Shown: piece after piece, positions 1 to 5,945 of the stretch
Numbering within the stretch: position 1 is the first letter of the stretch
Layout: every line of letters starts with the position of its first letter
Source: JAWOJB01 sp046484325
Lineage (GTDB): Bacteria; Actinomycetota; Acidimicrobiia; Spongiisociales; ZC4RG35
Direction: 5' to 3'
DNA: 6,131 nt
NCBI GenBank assembly: GCA_046484325.1
Contig: JAWOJB010000061.1
Coordinates: forward strand, 1 to 6,131
Translations under genes and position numbers: made by a program
Notes under the pieces: model-generated
Told to the model about the DNA's origin: nothing
Database searches by the model: none
What the model saw: the letters and a program-made list of their open reading frames with translations, nothing else

Positions 1-413
1 TCTCGGATTTCCAGGTGTCGATACCGGAGCTGGGCACCATCTCGGCGTCCACGCACCCCCTCGTCCTGCTCACGTCCAACAACACGAGGGAGCTATCCGA
101 GGCGCTCAAGCGGCGGTGCCTGTTCCTCCACATCGGGTATCCCGACGTCGATCGTGAGCGGGAGATCCTGCTCGCCCGGGTCCCCGACCTCAACGAGCGC
201 CTGGCCGAACAGATCGCCAGGGTGGCCCGTAGCGTCCGCTCGCTCGATCTCAAGAAGTCCCCTTCGGTCTCAGAGACGATCGACTGGGGGCGGACCCTGC
301 TCGCCCTCGGGATCGAGCACATCGACCAAGCCGCCCTCGGTGAGACGGTCCACGTGTTGCTGAAGTACCAGAACGACATCGAGAAGGCCCTCAAGGAGCT
401 GACGGTCGAGTGA
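1..413 (+). CDS. MoxR-family AAA+ ATPase, C-terminal part (5' end outside window)
   Basis: The reading frame is open from base 3, so the gene begins upstream; about 136 C-terminal residues are visible and end at TGA 411-413. The segment LLTSNNTRELSEALKRR matches the sensor-1 strand and the following arginine-bearing region of MoxR ATPases. LHIGYPD follows, as at the end of the AAA core. The sequence LKKSPSVSETIDWGRTL, near the middle, resembles the sensor-2/lid helix of the CoxD-like branch. Walker A and B lie outside the window. MoxR ATPases are cytoplasmic AAA+ chaperones that usually work with a VWA-domain partner to insert cofactors into, or activate, an enzyme complex, as CoxD does for CO dehydrogenase. 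The next gene encodes such a partner 10 bases downstream, so the two are almost certainly co-transcribed. The target cannot be told from this window. Confidence 0.9.
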   Translation, partial: SDFQVSIPELGTISASTHPLVLLTSNNTRELSEALKRRCLFLHIGYPDVDREREILLARVPDLNERLAEQIARVARSVRSLDLKKSPSVSETIDWGRTLLALGIEHIDQAALGETVHVLLKYQNDIEKALKELTVE

Positions 414-423
414 TGGGCCGGCC

Positions 424-1878
424 GTGCTGACGCTGCTCACCGGATTCGTCCAGGAGCTGCGCAGCGCCGGTGTTCCCGCCTCGATGGTCGAGGCGATCGA
501 TGCCATGGAGGCGCTCCGTCACGTCGATCTCTCCGAACGCGAGGCGCTCCGCGAGACCCTGCGGGCGACCATGGTCAAGAATCAGAGGCACGAGGCGGCG
601 TTCGACACCGCCTTCGACGTCTACTTCGCACTCGCCCTCCCGATGGGCGCATCCGATGGCGCAGATATGTCGGCGTCGCCACTCGCCCAGGGCGAGCGCC
701 AGGGTGGTGGGTCGGGCGGGGGTGAGGTCGATCTCGAGGGGCTCATCGAGGCGCTCTTCTCGGCGCTGCGGTCACAGGACCTGCCCGGGTTGCGCGACGC
801 CGCTCGACGGGCCGTGGACGAGCTGGCCGGGATGGAGCCGGGGCGGCCGGTGGGCGGGACCTACTACCTCTACCGGACTCTTCGGAGGCTCGATGTGGAG
901 GGCCTGGAGGAGCGGCTGCTCGAGGCGGCACTCGCCGACGCCGGCGAGGTGGACGGACTCGAACGGCGGCTCATCCGCGAGGAGGTGGCGAGTCTCGTCG
1001 AGCGGCTCCGCGAGGAGATCCGGGCCGAGATCCGTCGCCGGCTGGTGGCCGACCGGGGGCGCGAGCCGGTCGCCCGGACCCTGCGCAGCGCGCCCGTCGA
1101 GGAGATCGATCTCATGCATGCCGGCCGGGCCGAGCTCCGACAGATCGAGGACGTCATCGAGCCGCTCACCCGGAAGCTCGCCGCTCGCCTGGCCCGGCGT
1201 CGGCTCAGAACCCGGGACGGTCGCCTCGACTTCCGCAAGACGATGCGAGCCTCGCTCGCGTCGGGCGGGGTGCCGATGGAGCCGCGATTCCGGGTCCCCC
1301 GTCCCCATCGCCCAGAGATCGTGCTCCTCTGCGACATCTCGGGATCGATGGCGACCTTCGCCCGGTTCACACTCCAGTTCACGTTCGCCATGGCCACCCA
1401 GTTCTCGCGGCTCCGTGCCTTCGTGTTCGTGGACGCCGTCGACGAGGTGACCGGGTACCTGAAGCCCGGGGTCGACTTCGCGGATGCGCTCTCCCGGATC
1501 GGCGCCGAGGCGGACGTCGTGTGGCTCGACGGGCACTCCGACTATGGCCATGCGCTCGAGCAGTTCACCGAGCGATTCGGCAGGGAGCTGTCGCCCCGAT
1601 CGACAGTGATCATCGCGGGAGACGCCCGCAACAACTACCGGGAGCCCCGCAGCCAGAACCTGGCCGAGATCGCCGCGTCGGTGGGTTCGGTGTACTGGCT
1701 CAATCCCGAACCGCGCCCCTACTGGGACTCGGGGGACTCGGTGATGTCCCGGTACGCCCCCTACTGCGACGGGGTGTACGAGGTTCGAAATCTCCGCCAG
1801 CTCGAGGCGTTCGTGGAGCAGGTGGCCGCCCGACCCCGATCGGCCCACCGCCCGCGTAACCGCTCAAGCGCCTCGTGA
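424..1878 (+). CDS. CoxE-type von Willebrand factor A domain protein, partner of the MoxR ATPase
   Basis: This 484-residue protein has no signal peptide or membrane segment, so it is probably cytoplasmic. The N-terminal part (about residues 1-75) is helical and begins with the family-like pattern LLTGFVQELRSAGVPAS, which supports GTG 424 over the later in-frame ATG 484. A Gly/Ser-rich linker (about 76-101) and a long charged helical region rich in Arg and Glu (about 102-295) follow. The VWA domain occupies about 297-470. It has a MIDAS motif D304-I-S306-G-S308, a second metal-site loop around GHSDYGHAL (370-378) and D400 in IIAGDARNN. The C-terminal tail is basic and Ser/Arg-rich. VWA proteins of this type bind Mg2+ at the MIDAS and link MoxR ATPases to their substrates (CoxD/CoxE, RavA/ViaA). 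The family assignment is firm; the process served is unknown. No strong ribosome-binding site is seen, so translation may be coupled to the preceding gene. Confidence 0.9.
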   Translation: MLTLLTGFVQELRSAGVPASMVEAIDAMEALRHVDLSEREALRETLRATMVKNQRHEAAFDTAFDVYFALALPMGASDGADMSASPLAQGERQGGGSGGGEVDLEGLIEALFSALRSQDLPGLRDAARRAVDELAGMEPGRPVGGTYYLYRTLRRLDVEGLEERLLEAALADAGEVDGLERRLIREEVASLVERLREEIRAEIRRRLVADRGREPVARTLRSAPVEEIDLMHAGRAELRQIEDVIEPLTRKLAARLARRRLRTRDGRLDFRKTMRASLASGGVPMEPRFRVPRPHRPEIVLLCDISGSMATFARFTLQFTFAMATQFSRLRAFVFVDAVDEVTGYLKPGVDFADALSRIGAEADVVWLDGHSDYGHALEQFTERFGRELSPRSTVIIAGDARNNYREPRSQNLAEIAASVGSVYWLNPEPRPYWDSGDSVMSRYAPYCDGVYEVRNLRQLEAFVEQVAARPRSAHRPRNRSSAS

Positions 1879-1925
1879 GCCGTGCCGATGAACGTCCCGA
1901 ACACGTCCGACAGGGGACCACGCAC

Positions 1926-2291
1926 ATGGGCCATCGAATCCTGGTGATCGAAGACTCCGCCGTCATCCGGCGTCTCATCGAGGTGTGCCTGCGAGCGGCC
2001 GACCTCGAGATCATCATGCGGGACGACGGGCCGACCGGGCTGCAGGCGGTGCGGAGCGAGACTCCCGACCTGCTCGTTCTCGACATCGGCCTTCCGGGTA
2101 TGGACGGCTGGCAGGTGCTCGATGCCATCCGCCACGATCCCACCACCCGCAGCCTGCCGGTGGTGGTACTCACCGCCCATGCCGAGGAGGAGTCCCGGCG
2201 CCGGGCCGACGAGGGCGGCGCCGACGCCTTCGTCACCAAGCCGTTCCAGCCCAACGGTTTCCGCCAGATCGTGCTCGACCTCGTCGAGTGA
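1926..2291 (+). CDS. Single-domain CheY-like response regulator
   Basis: This 121-residue protein is one receiver domain with no output domain. The canonical residues are present: acidic pair E9-D10 (ILVIEDSAVIRR), phospho-acceptor D53 (LVLDIGLPGMDGWQ), T83 (VVLTAHAEE) and K105 followed by proline (VTKPF). It should accept phosphate from a histidine kinase or phosphotransfer protein and signal by protein-protein contact. I chose ATG 1926 because the domain begins three residues later and a purine-rich AGGGGA lies about 8 bases upstream. An in-frame GTG at 1875 overlaps the VWA stop but would add 17 residues unlike the family. It lies 47 bases after the VWA gene with no visible promoter or terminator between, so it may be the last gene of that operon. 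No kinase is in the window. Its stop is 30 bases from the stop of the convergent gap gene. Confidence 0.92.
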   Translation: MGHRILVIEDSAVIRRLIEVCLRAADLEIIMRDDGPTGLQAVRSETPDLLVLDIGLPGMDGWQVLDAIRHDPTTRSLPVVVLTAHAEEESRRRADEGGADAFVTKPFQPNGFRQIVLDLVE

Positions 2292-2321
2292 CGCGGCCGG
2301 TTTCGGCAGGATCGACCCGGC

Positions 2322-3341
2322 TCAGCTCGACGGGATCAGGTCCGCCAGCCGCTCGATGAGATCGACCACCCGGTTCGAGTAGCCCCACTCGTTGTCGTAC
2401 CACGACAGCACCTTCACCAGGTTGCCGCCGAGGACCTGGGTGCTGCCGGCGTCGAAGATCGACGAGTGCGGGTTTCCGATGATGTCGGTGGATACTAGGG
2501 GCTCCTCGGTGTACTGGAGGATCCCCTTCATCGGGCCTTCCGCCGCCCGCTTGACGGCGGCGTTGACCTCTTCGACCGTCACGTCCCGCCCGAGCTGCAC
2601 CACGAGGTCGACCGTCGAACCGTCGGGCACCGGGACGCGCATCGCCATCCCGTCCAGCTTCCCCTTGAGCTTGGGGAGCACCTCGCCGACCGCCTTGGCC
2701 GCGCCGGTGGTGGTGGGGATGATGTTCTCGGTCGCCGCCCGGCTCCGCCGGAGGTCCTTGTGGGGCACGTCGGCCAGCCGCTGGTCGTTGGTGTAGGCGT
2801 GGACGGTGGTCATGATCCCCCGGACCAGTCCGAACTCGTCGTCGAGCACCTTGGCCAGGGGTGCCAGGCAATTCGTGGTGCAGGACGCGTTCGAGACGAC
2901 GATGTCGGATGCATCGAGCTCCTCGTCGTTGACGCCGAGCACGACGGTCAGGTCGATCGCGTCCTTGGCGGGCACGGTGAGGATGACCCGCTTGGCGCCG
3001 GCATCGAGGTGCTTCTGGAGGGAGGCACGGTCCCGGAAGATGCCGGTCGCCTCGACGACCACGTCGACGCCCAACTCGTCCCACGGGAGGGCGGCAGGGT
3101 CGCGCTCCATGAGCATTTTCACGGAGTGGCGCCCCACCGTCATGACACCGTCGGCTACCGCCACCGGGTGCTCGAAGCGGCCCATCACCGTGTCGTTGAC
3201 CAGCAGGTAGGCGAGGATGTCATCGTCGGCGAGATCGTTGATGGCTGCCACCTCGAAGGCGGGGTCGTCGCGCTCGGCGATGATCCGGAACACGGCCCGA
3301 CCGATGCGGCCGAACCCGTTGATGGCGATCTTCGTGGTCAT
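2322..3341 (-). CDS. gap: Type I glyceraldehyde-3-phosphate dehydrogenase, catalytically intact
   Basis: This 339-residue protein has the normal GAPDH length. It oxidises glyceraldehyde-3-phosphate to 1,3-bisphosphoglycerate with NAD+ and phosphate, a central step of glycolysis, and runs in reverse in gluconeogenesis. The Rossmann motif INGFGRIGR is at residues 7-15. D36 in AINDL and the proline in ADVPHKDL fit NAD rather than NADP preference. The active site SNASCTTNCLAP carries catalytic C154 (codon TGC, bases 2882-2880), and the base H181 is in TTVHAYTND. Phosphate-site elements are present: T212-G213, R235 in MRVPVPDG, and the LRR pair 197-199. The C-terminal signature SWYDNEWGYSNR is complete. 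The start ATG at 3341 is preceded by GAGGGGG seven bases upstream on the minus strand, and it overlaps the stop of the upstream gap paralogue as ATGA, implying translational coupling. Neither pgk nor tpiA lies downstream here, unlike many actinobacterial gap loci. Confidence 0.97.
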   Translation of the reverse strand: MTTKIAINGFGRIGRAVFRIIAERDDPAFEVAAINDLADDDILAYLLVNDTVMGRFEHPVAVADGVMTVGRHSVKMLMERDPAALPWDELGVDVVVEATGIFRDRASLQKHLDAGAKRVILTVPAKDAIDLTVVLGVNDEELDASDIVVSNASCTTNCLAPLAKVLDDEFGLVRGIMTTVHAYTNDQRLADVPHKDLRRSRAATENIIPTTTGAAKAVGEVLPKLKGKLDGMAMRVPVPDGSTVDLVVQLGRDVTVEEVNAAVKRAAEGPMKGILQYTEEPLVSTDIIGNPHSSIFDAGSTQVLGGNLVKVLSWYDNEWGYSNRVVDLIERLADLIPSS

Positions 3342-4360
3342 GCCCGCACCCCCTCGAGCTCGGCGGCCATCCGCTCCATCACCTCGATGGCGCGAGCCGT
3401 GTATCCCCACCCGTTGTTGAACCAGGTGATCGTCTTGACGATGGTGCCGTCCATGACGGTCGTCGCCAGGCTGTCGTACACCGCCGAGACGGTGGCCGTG
3501 CGCACGTCCGATGACACGATGGGATCCTCGGAGTACTCGACGATGCCGGCGTAGGTCGCCAGGGCGGCAGACTTCACGGCGGCGTTCACGGACTCCTTCG
3601 AGGTGGCTTCGCGGGTCTCTGCGACGAGGTCGACGGTCGACCCGTCCGGGACCGGCACGTTGAGCGCCGACCCCTTGAGCTTGCCGGCAAACTCCGGCAT
3701 GACCTGGATGAGGATCTCGGCAGAGTTCGTCTCGGAGGGAATGATGTTCTCTCCAGCCGCACGGCTCTGGCGGAACCCCTCGGACGGCACGTCGGCCAGC
3801 CGCTGGGTGTTGGTCATCGCATGAACCGTGGTGAAAAACGCCCGTTCGAGCCCGAAACCCCGGTCGAGCACCCTCAGGATCGGTGCGAGGGCGTTGGAGG
3901 TGTTCGATCCGAGGGCGATGACGCCCGGATGCTCGTCGAGGATGTCGTCGTTGATGCCCCGAAGCAGGATCGGGATGTCGCCGGGGGTGGCCGGCGTCGA
4001 CGCCACGATCACCCGTTTGGCGCCGGCGTCGAGGTGTCTCGACGCCTCGGCCATCGTCCGGTACCTGGTGGTGGCCTGGATGACGATGTCGACGCCGTGA
4101 GCGGCCCAGGCCGTATCGCCGGGCTCCCGGTCGTTGAGGAACGGGACCCGCCTCCCATCGACGAAGAGATCGTTGCCCTCGAGCACCACGGGCATCGGGA
4201 ACCGCCCGTAGATCGAGTCGTACTTGAGCAGGTAGGTGAGGCCCGCCGGATCGACAATATCGGCGATCGCCGCCACCTCGAGGCCGGGGTGGCCGTGCAG
4301 CATCCGGAAGACGTTGCGGCCGATCCGACCGAACCCCATGAGGCCGACGCGTGTAGTCAT
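3338..4360 (-). CDS. GAPDH paralogue lacking the catalytic cysteine (probable pseudoenzyme)
   Basis: This 340-residue protein aligns with GAPDH from end to end. It has the Rossmann motif GFGRIGR (9-15), Asp34 in AIADI, the DAGAKRVIVAS strand, the histidine H180 in TTVHAMTN, VPVPDGSTVDLV and WFNNGWGY. The active-site segment reads GSNTSNALAP instead of NASCTTNCLAP: the nucleophilic Cys is Asn153 (codon AAC, bases 3904-3902) and the second Cys is Ala157. Other changes relative to the neighbouring gap product are R235 to N234, G213 to N212, and HKDLRR to SEGFRQ in the S-loop. No cysteine occurs anywhere in the protein. The frame is intact, so it is not a decayed pseudogene. ATG 4360 is preceded by AAGGGGTGA, a good ribosome-binding site. 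It is the first gene of a two-gene operon with gap, overlapping by ATGA. By inference it cannot do normal GAPDH chemistry. A regulatory subunit of a mixed tetramer, an NAD sensor, or a different reaction are possibilities; none is shown by the sequence. Confidence 0.93.
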   Translation of the reverse strand: MTTRVGLMGFGRIGRNVFRMLHGHPGLEVAAIADIVDPAGLTYLLKYDSIYGRFPMPVVLEGNDLFVDGRRVPFLNDREPGDTAWAAHGVDIVIQATTRYRTMAEASRHLDAGAKRVIVASTPATPGDIPILLRGINDDILDEHPGVIALGSNTSNALAPILRVLDRGFGLERAFFTTVHAMTNTQRLADVPSEGFRQSRAAGENIIPSETNSAEILIQVMPEFAGKLKGSALNVPVPDGSTVDLVAETREATSKESVNAAVKSAALATYAGIVEYSEDPIVSSDVRTATVSAVYDSLATTVMDGTIVKTITWFNNGWGYTARAIEVMERMAAELEGVRA

Positions 4361-4457
4361 GTCACCCCTTCGTGCGACGCGTGGATGACGGCAACGGTAG
4401 TCGTCGCCGGTGCGAGCCGGAACGGCCACCTGGAAGGCGGATGGGTGCTCCGATACG

Positions 4458-5186
4458 GTGCCTGCGGGGCGGCGCGGGAAAGGTTCGATCTTGTTGCTTG
4501 CTGCCTCCGCCGTCGCCGTCTGTCTGCTCCAGCCGCCCGTGCCCGGCCCGGTCGTCGCCGGGTATGCCCCGCAGGGAAGGTACGCCGGTCACTGGGGCGT
4601 CGATTTCGCGGCCGCTCTGGGACAGGCGGTGAGTGCCCCCGGCGGGGGCACCGTCGTGTTCGCCGGCAGCGTCGCCGGGATGCCGACCGTCTCGATCGAC
4701 CACGGTGGCGGGCTGCGGACGAGCGTGTCGTACCTGGCGTCGGTCGGGGTCCGGGCCGGTGAGCGGGTGTCTGCAGGGCACGTGGTAGGACGGGCGGGCA
4801 TGCCCCACGGGGTGCCCGGCGTGCATCTCTCGGTCCGGATCGAGGGGGTCTACGTCGATCCGCTGCCGTGGCTGCGATGCCGGACTCTGGACATCTCCCG
4901 GGGCCTCCGGCTGCTGCCGCCGGCGCGTCTCCGCACCTATGCTGGCCGGCGTGCGGAGAGCGCTGCTGGGCGGGACCTTCGATCCTCCACACGTCGCCCA
5001 TCTCGTCGCCGCCGAGGCGGCCTATCGCCAGCTCGGGGTCGACGTGGTGACGTTCCTGCCAGCCGGAGCCCCGTGGCAGAAGGCGGGGTCGCCGGTCGCG
5101 GCGGCAGGTCATCGCTGGGAGATGACGCGGCTCGCGGTGGCGGGGGTCGCCTACTTCGAGGCCGACGACCGCGAGGTGCATCGTGA
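4458..5186 (+). CDS. Secreted M23/LytM-domain protein with degenerate active site; C-terminus overlaps nadD
   Basis: From GTG 4458 the protein is 242 residues. It begins with a basic stretch (RRGKG) and a hydrophobic core (ILLLAASAVAVCLL), a signal peptide-like N-terminus, so it is probably exported. The LytM/M23 fold spans about residues 41-140: HWGVDFAAALGQAVSAPGGG holds the H45-x3-D49 zinc pair, and the typical VSIDHGGGLRTS and RAGERVSAGHVVGR strands follow. The usual HxH is H123-L-S125, and the middle catalytic His is replaced by Tyr92. The enzyme site is therefore incomplete, and a non-catalytic cell-wall or amidase-activating role, as in EnvC/NlpD, is possible. The start is uncertain: GTG 4410 is also in frame, and TTG 4491 has GGGAAAGG seven bases upstream but would lose the basic n-region. 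A possible -10 box, TACGGT, lies at 4454-4459. After the domain there is no in-frame stop until 5186, giving an Arg/Gly/Ser-rich tail of about 80 residues that lies within nadD. Confidence 0.7.
   Translation: MPAGRRGKGSILLLAASAVAVCLLQPPVPGPVVAGYAPQGRYAGHWGVDFAAALGQAVSAPGGGTVVFAGSVAGMPTVSIDHGGGLRTSVSYLASVGVRAGERVSAGHVVGRAGMPHGVPGVHLSVRIEGVYVDPLPWLRCRTLDISRGLRLLPPARLRTYAGRRAESAAGRDLRSSTRRPSRRRRGGLSPARGRRGDVPASRSPVAEGGVAGRGGRSSLGDDAARGGGGRLLRGRRPRGAS
4938..4943 (+). promoter_or_regulatory. Candidate -10 box for a leaderless nadD transcript
   Basis: The hexamer TATGCT fits the actinobacterial -10 consensus TANNNT. It is followed by exactly seven bases (GGCCGGC) and then GTG 4951, so transcription would start at, or one base before, the start codon. 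No Shine-Dalgarno sequence precedes either GTG 4951 or ATG 4939, as expected for a leaderless message. The -35 region is not recognisable. The box lies inside the reading frame of the preceding M23 gene. Confidence 0.45.
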
Positions 5187-5529
5187 CGGCTGGACGTACA
5201 CGGCCGACACCCTCGCAAGCTTCGACGCCGGCGACGAGATCATCCTCGTCCTCGGCGCGGATGCCGCCGCCGGACTCCCGACCTGGCACCGGTACGACGA
5301 GGTGCTGGCCAGGGTCGTTGTGGCGGTGGCCCCGCGACCGGGAATCGATCGGGCCGCGGTCGAGGGGGCGGTGGACGCCCCGGTTCTCTGGCTCGAGATG
5401 CCGTCCCTCGAGCTCAGCGGCACCGGCATTCGGCGCATGGCCTCCGAGGGTAGGAGCATCCGGTTCCTGGTGCGCGAGGCGGTCTGGGAATACGTGGTCC
5501 GCCATGGCCTGTACATCGCGGGCGGGTAA
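4951..5529 (+). CDS. nadD: Nicotinate-nucleotide adenylyltransferase
   Basis: This 192-residue protein (usual NadD length about 190-215) transfers AMP from ATP to nicotinate mononucleotide, giving deamido-NAD in cytoplasmic NAD synthesis. The nucleotidyltransferase signature ALLGGTFDPPHVAHL sits at the N-terminus; H14 and H17 are the HxGH-type histidines, with Ala replacing the usual Gly. Family landmarks follow: FLPAGAPWQKAG (substrate loop), HRWEMTRLA, WTYTADTL, VLGADAAAGLPTWHRYDEVL, and the C-terminal ATP-binding motif LSGTGIR (S156-R161). That last motif is usually ISSTxIR, so its second Ser is Gly here. I prefer GTG 4951 to ATG 4939 because of the TATGCT box seven bases before it and because families often begin MRRxxLxGGTFDP; the choice changes only four residues. 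It overlaps the M23 reading frame by 236 bases and is followed after 33 bases by rsfS, a pairing common in bacteria. Confidence 0.95.
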   Translation: MRRALLGGTFDPPHVAHLVAAEAAYRQLGVDVVTFLPAGAPWQKAGSPVAAAGHRWEMTRLAVAGVAYFEADDREVHRDGWTYTADTLASFDAGDEIILVLGADAAAGLPTWHRYDEVLARVVVAVAPRPGIDRAAVEGAVDAPVLWLEMPSLELSGTGIRRMASEGRSIRFLVREAVWEYVVRHGLYIAGG

Positions 5530-5548
5530 CATCGCCGGGTTCGTCTCC

Positions 5549-5554
5549 AGGAGG
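5549..5554 (+). promoter_or_regulatory. Shine-Dalgarno sequence AGGAGG for rsfS
   Basis: This is a perfect AGGAGG between the nadD stop and rsfS. At the normal 5-9 base spacing the only in-frame codons are ACC (5560) and GTA (5563, after an 8-base spacer). The first conventional start codon in the rsfS frame, TTG 5578, is 23 bases away, which is too far for normal use of this site. See the finding on the rsfS start. Confidence 0.75.
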
Positions 5555-5577
5555 TTCACACCGTAGACACCCGTGAG

Positions 5578-5925
5578 TTGGCCCTTGCCGCCGCCGACGC
5601 CATGTCCGAGAAGAAGGGTCTGGACATCCTCCTCCTCGACGTCGGCGACCTGATCACCATCACCGACGTGTTCGTCATCGCCACCGGGACCTCCCGGCCC
5701 CATGTCCAGACCCTCGCCGAGGAGGTCGAAAAGCGACTGAAGGAGTCGGGCCGGCCTCCGCTCCGCAGCGAGGGCCGTCGCGAGGCCGAGTGGGTGCTCA
5801 TCGACTTCGGAGACGTGATCGTCCACGTCTTCCAGCCCGAGCACAGGGACTTCTACGGCCTCGAGCGCCTGTGGGGGGATGCCCCTGTGATCGAGTGGGA
5901 GCCCGCAGAGGCCGAGAGCGCCTGA
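5578..5925 (+). CDS. rsfS: Ribosome silencing factor RsfS (RsfA/DUF143 family)
   Basis: From TTG 5578 the protein is 115 residues; the family is usually about 105-130. RsfS binds ribosomal protein uL14 on the 50S subunit and blocks joining with 30S, lowering translation when nutrients run short. Recognisable family segments are ALAAADAMSEKKGLDILLLD, the core DVFVIATGTSRPHVQTLAEEVEKRL, and the C-terminal EWVLIDFGDVIVHVFQPEHRDFYGLERLWGDAP, which is nearly invariant in style across bacteria. It follows nadD by about 33-48 bases and probably shares its transcript. TTG 5578 is the first conventional start codon in the frame, but the perfect AGGAGG and the family-like residues VDTRE encoded just upstream suggest that translation really begins at GTA 5563 (120 residues), or that this base is a sequence error for GTG. 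The family identity is secure; only the first few residues are uncertain. Confidence 0.93.
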   Translation: MALAAADAMSEKKGLDILLLDVGDLITITDVFVIATGTSRPHVQTLAEEVEKRLKESGRPPLRSEGRREAEWVLIDFGDVIVHVFQPEHRDFYGLERLWGDAPVIEWEPAEAESA

Positions 5926-5928
5926 GGT

Positions 5929-5934
5929 ATACTC
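5929..5934 (+). promoter_or_regulatory. Candidate -10 box of the tRNA-Ala promoter
   Basis: The hexamer TATACT is one mismatch from TATAAT. It begins three bases after the rsfS stop and ends 11 bases before the first base of the tRNA, so a short leader of about five bases would be removed by RNase P. A -35 element 17 bases upstream would fall inside the end of rsfS and does not match TTGACA. Confidence 0.5.
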
Positions 5935-5945
5935 GCCGTTCCCCT

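Noticed and set aside
1875..1925. GTG 1875 as the start of the response regulator, overlapping the VWA stop
   Set aside because: It would add 17 hydrophilic residues not typical of the family. ATG 1926 places the first receiver strand at the correct position and has a purine-rich site upstream.
2292..2321. Small inverted repeat GCCG-GTTT-CGGC between the response regulator and gap, as a bidirectional terminator
   Set aside because: The stem is only four base pairs, with no extension and no T-run. It is too weak to call.
2760..3554. Plus-strand open frame of 264 codons opposite the two gap genes, and a similar one at 3821-4762
   Set aside because: Both mirror conserved GAPDH coding sequence and are His/Asp/Gly/Val-rich with no family resemblance.
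4394..4399. Minus-strand TACCGT as a -10 box for the gap operon
   Set aside because: It fits TANNNT, but the hexamer 17 bases upstream (TTCCGG) is a poor -35, and such matches are frequent by chance. A promoter is expected in 4361-4457 but I cannot place it.
4521..4523. Cysteine in the signal peptide-like region of the M23 protein as a lipoprotein lipobox
   Set aside because: The residues before Cys are V-A-V. The position just before Cys should be Gly, Ala or Ser, so a lipobox is not supported.
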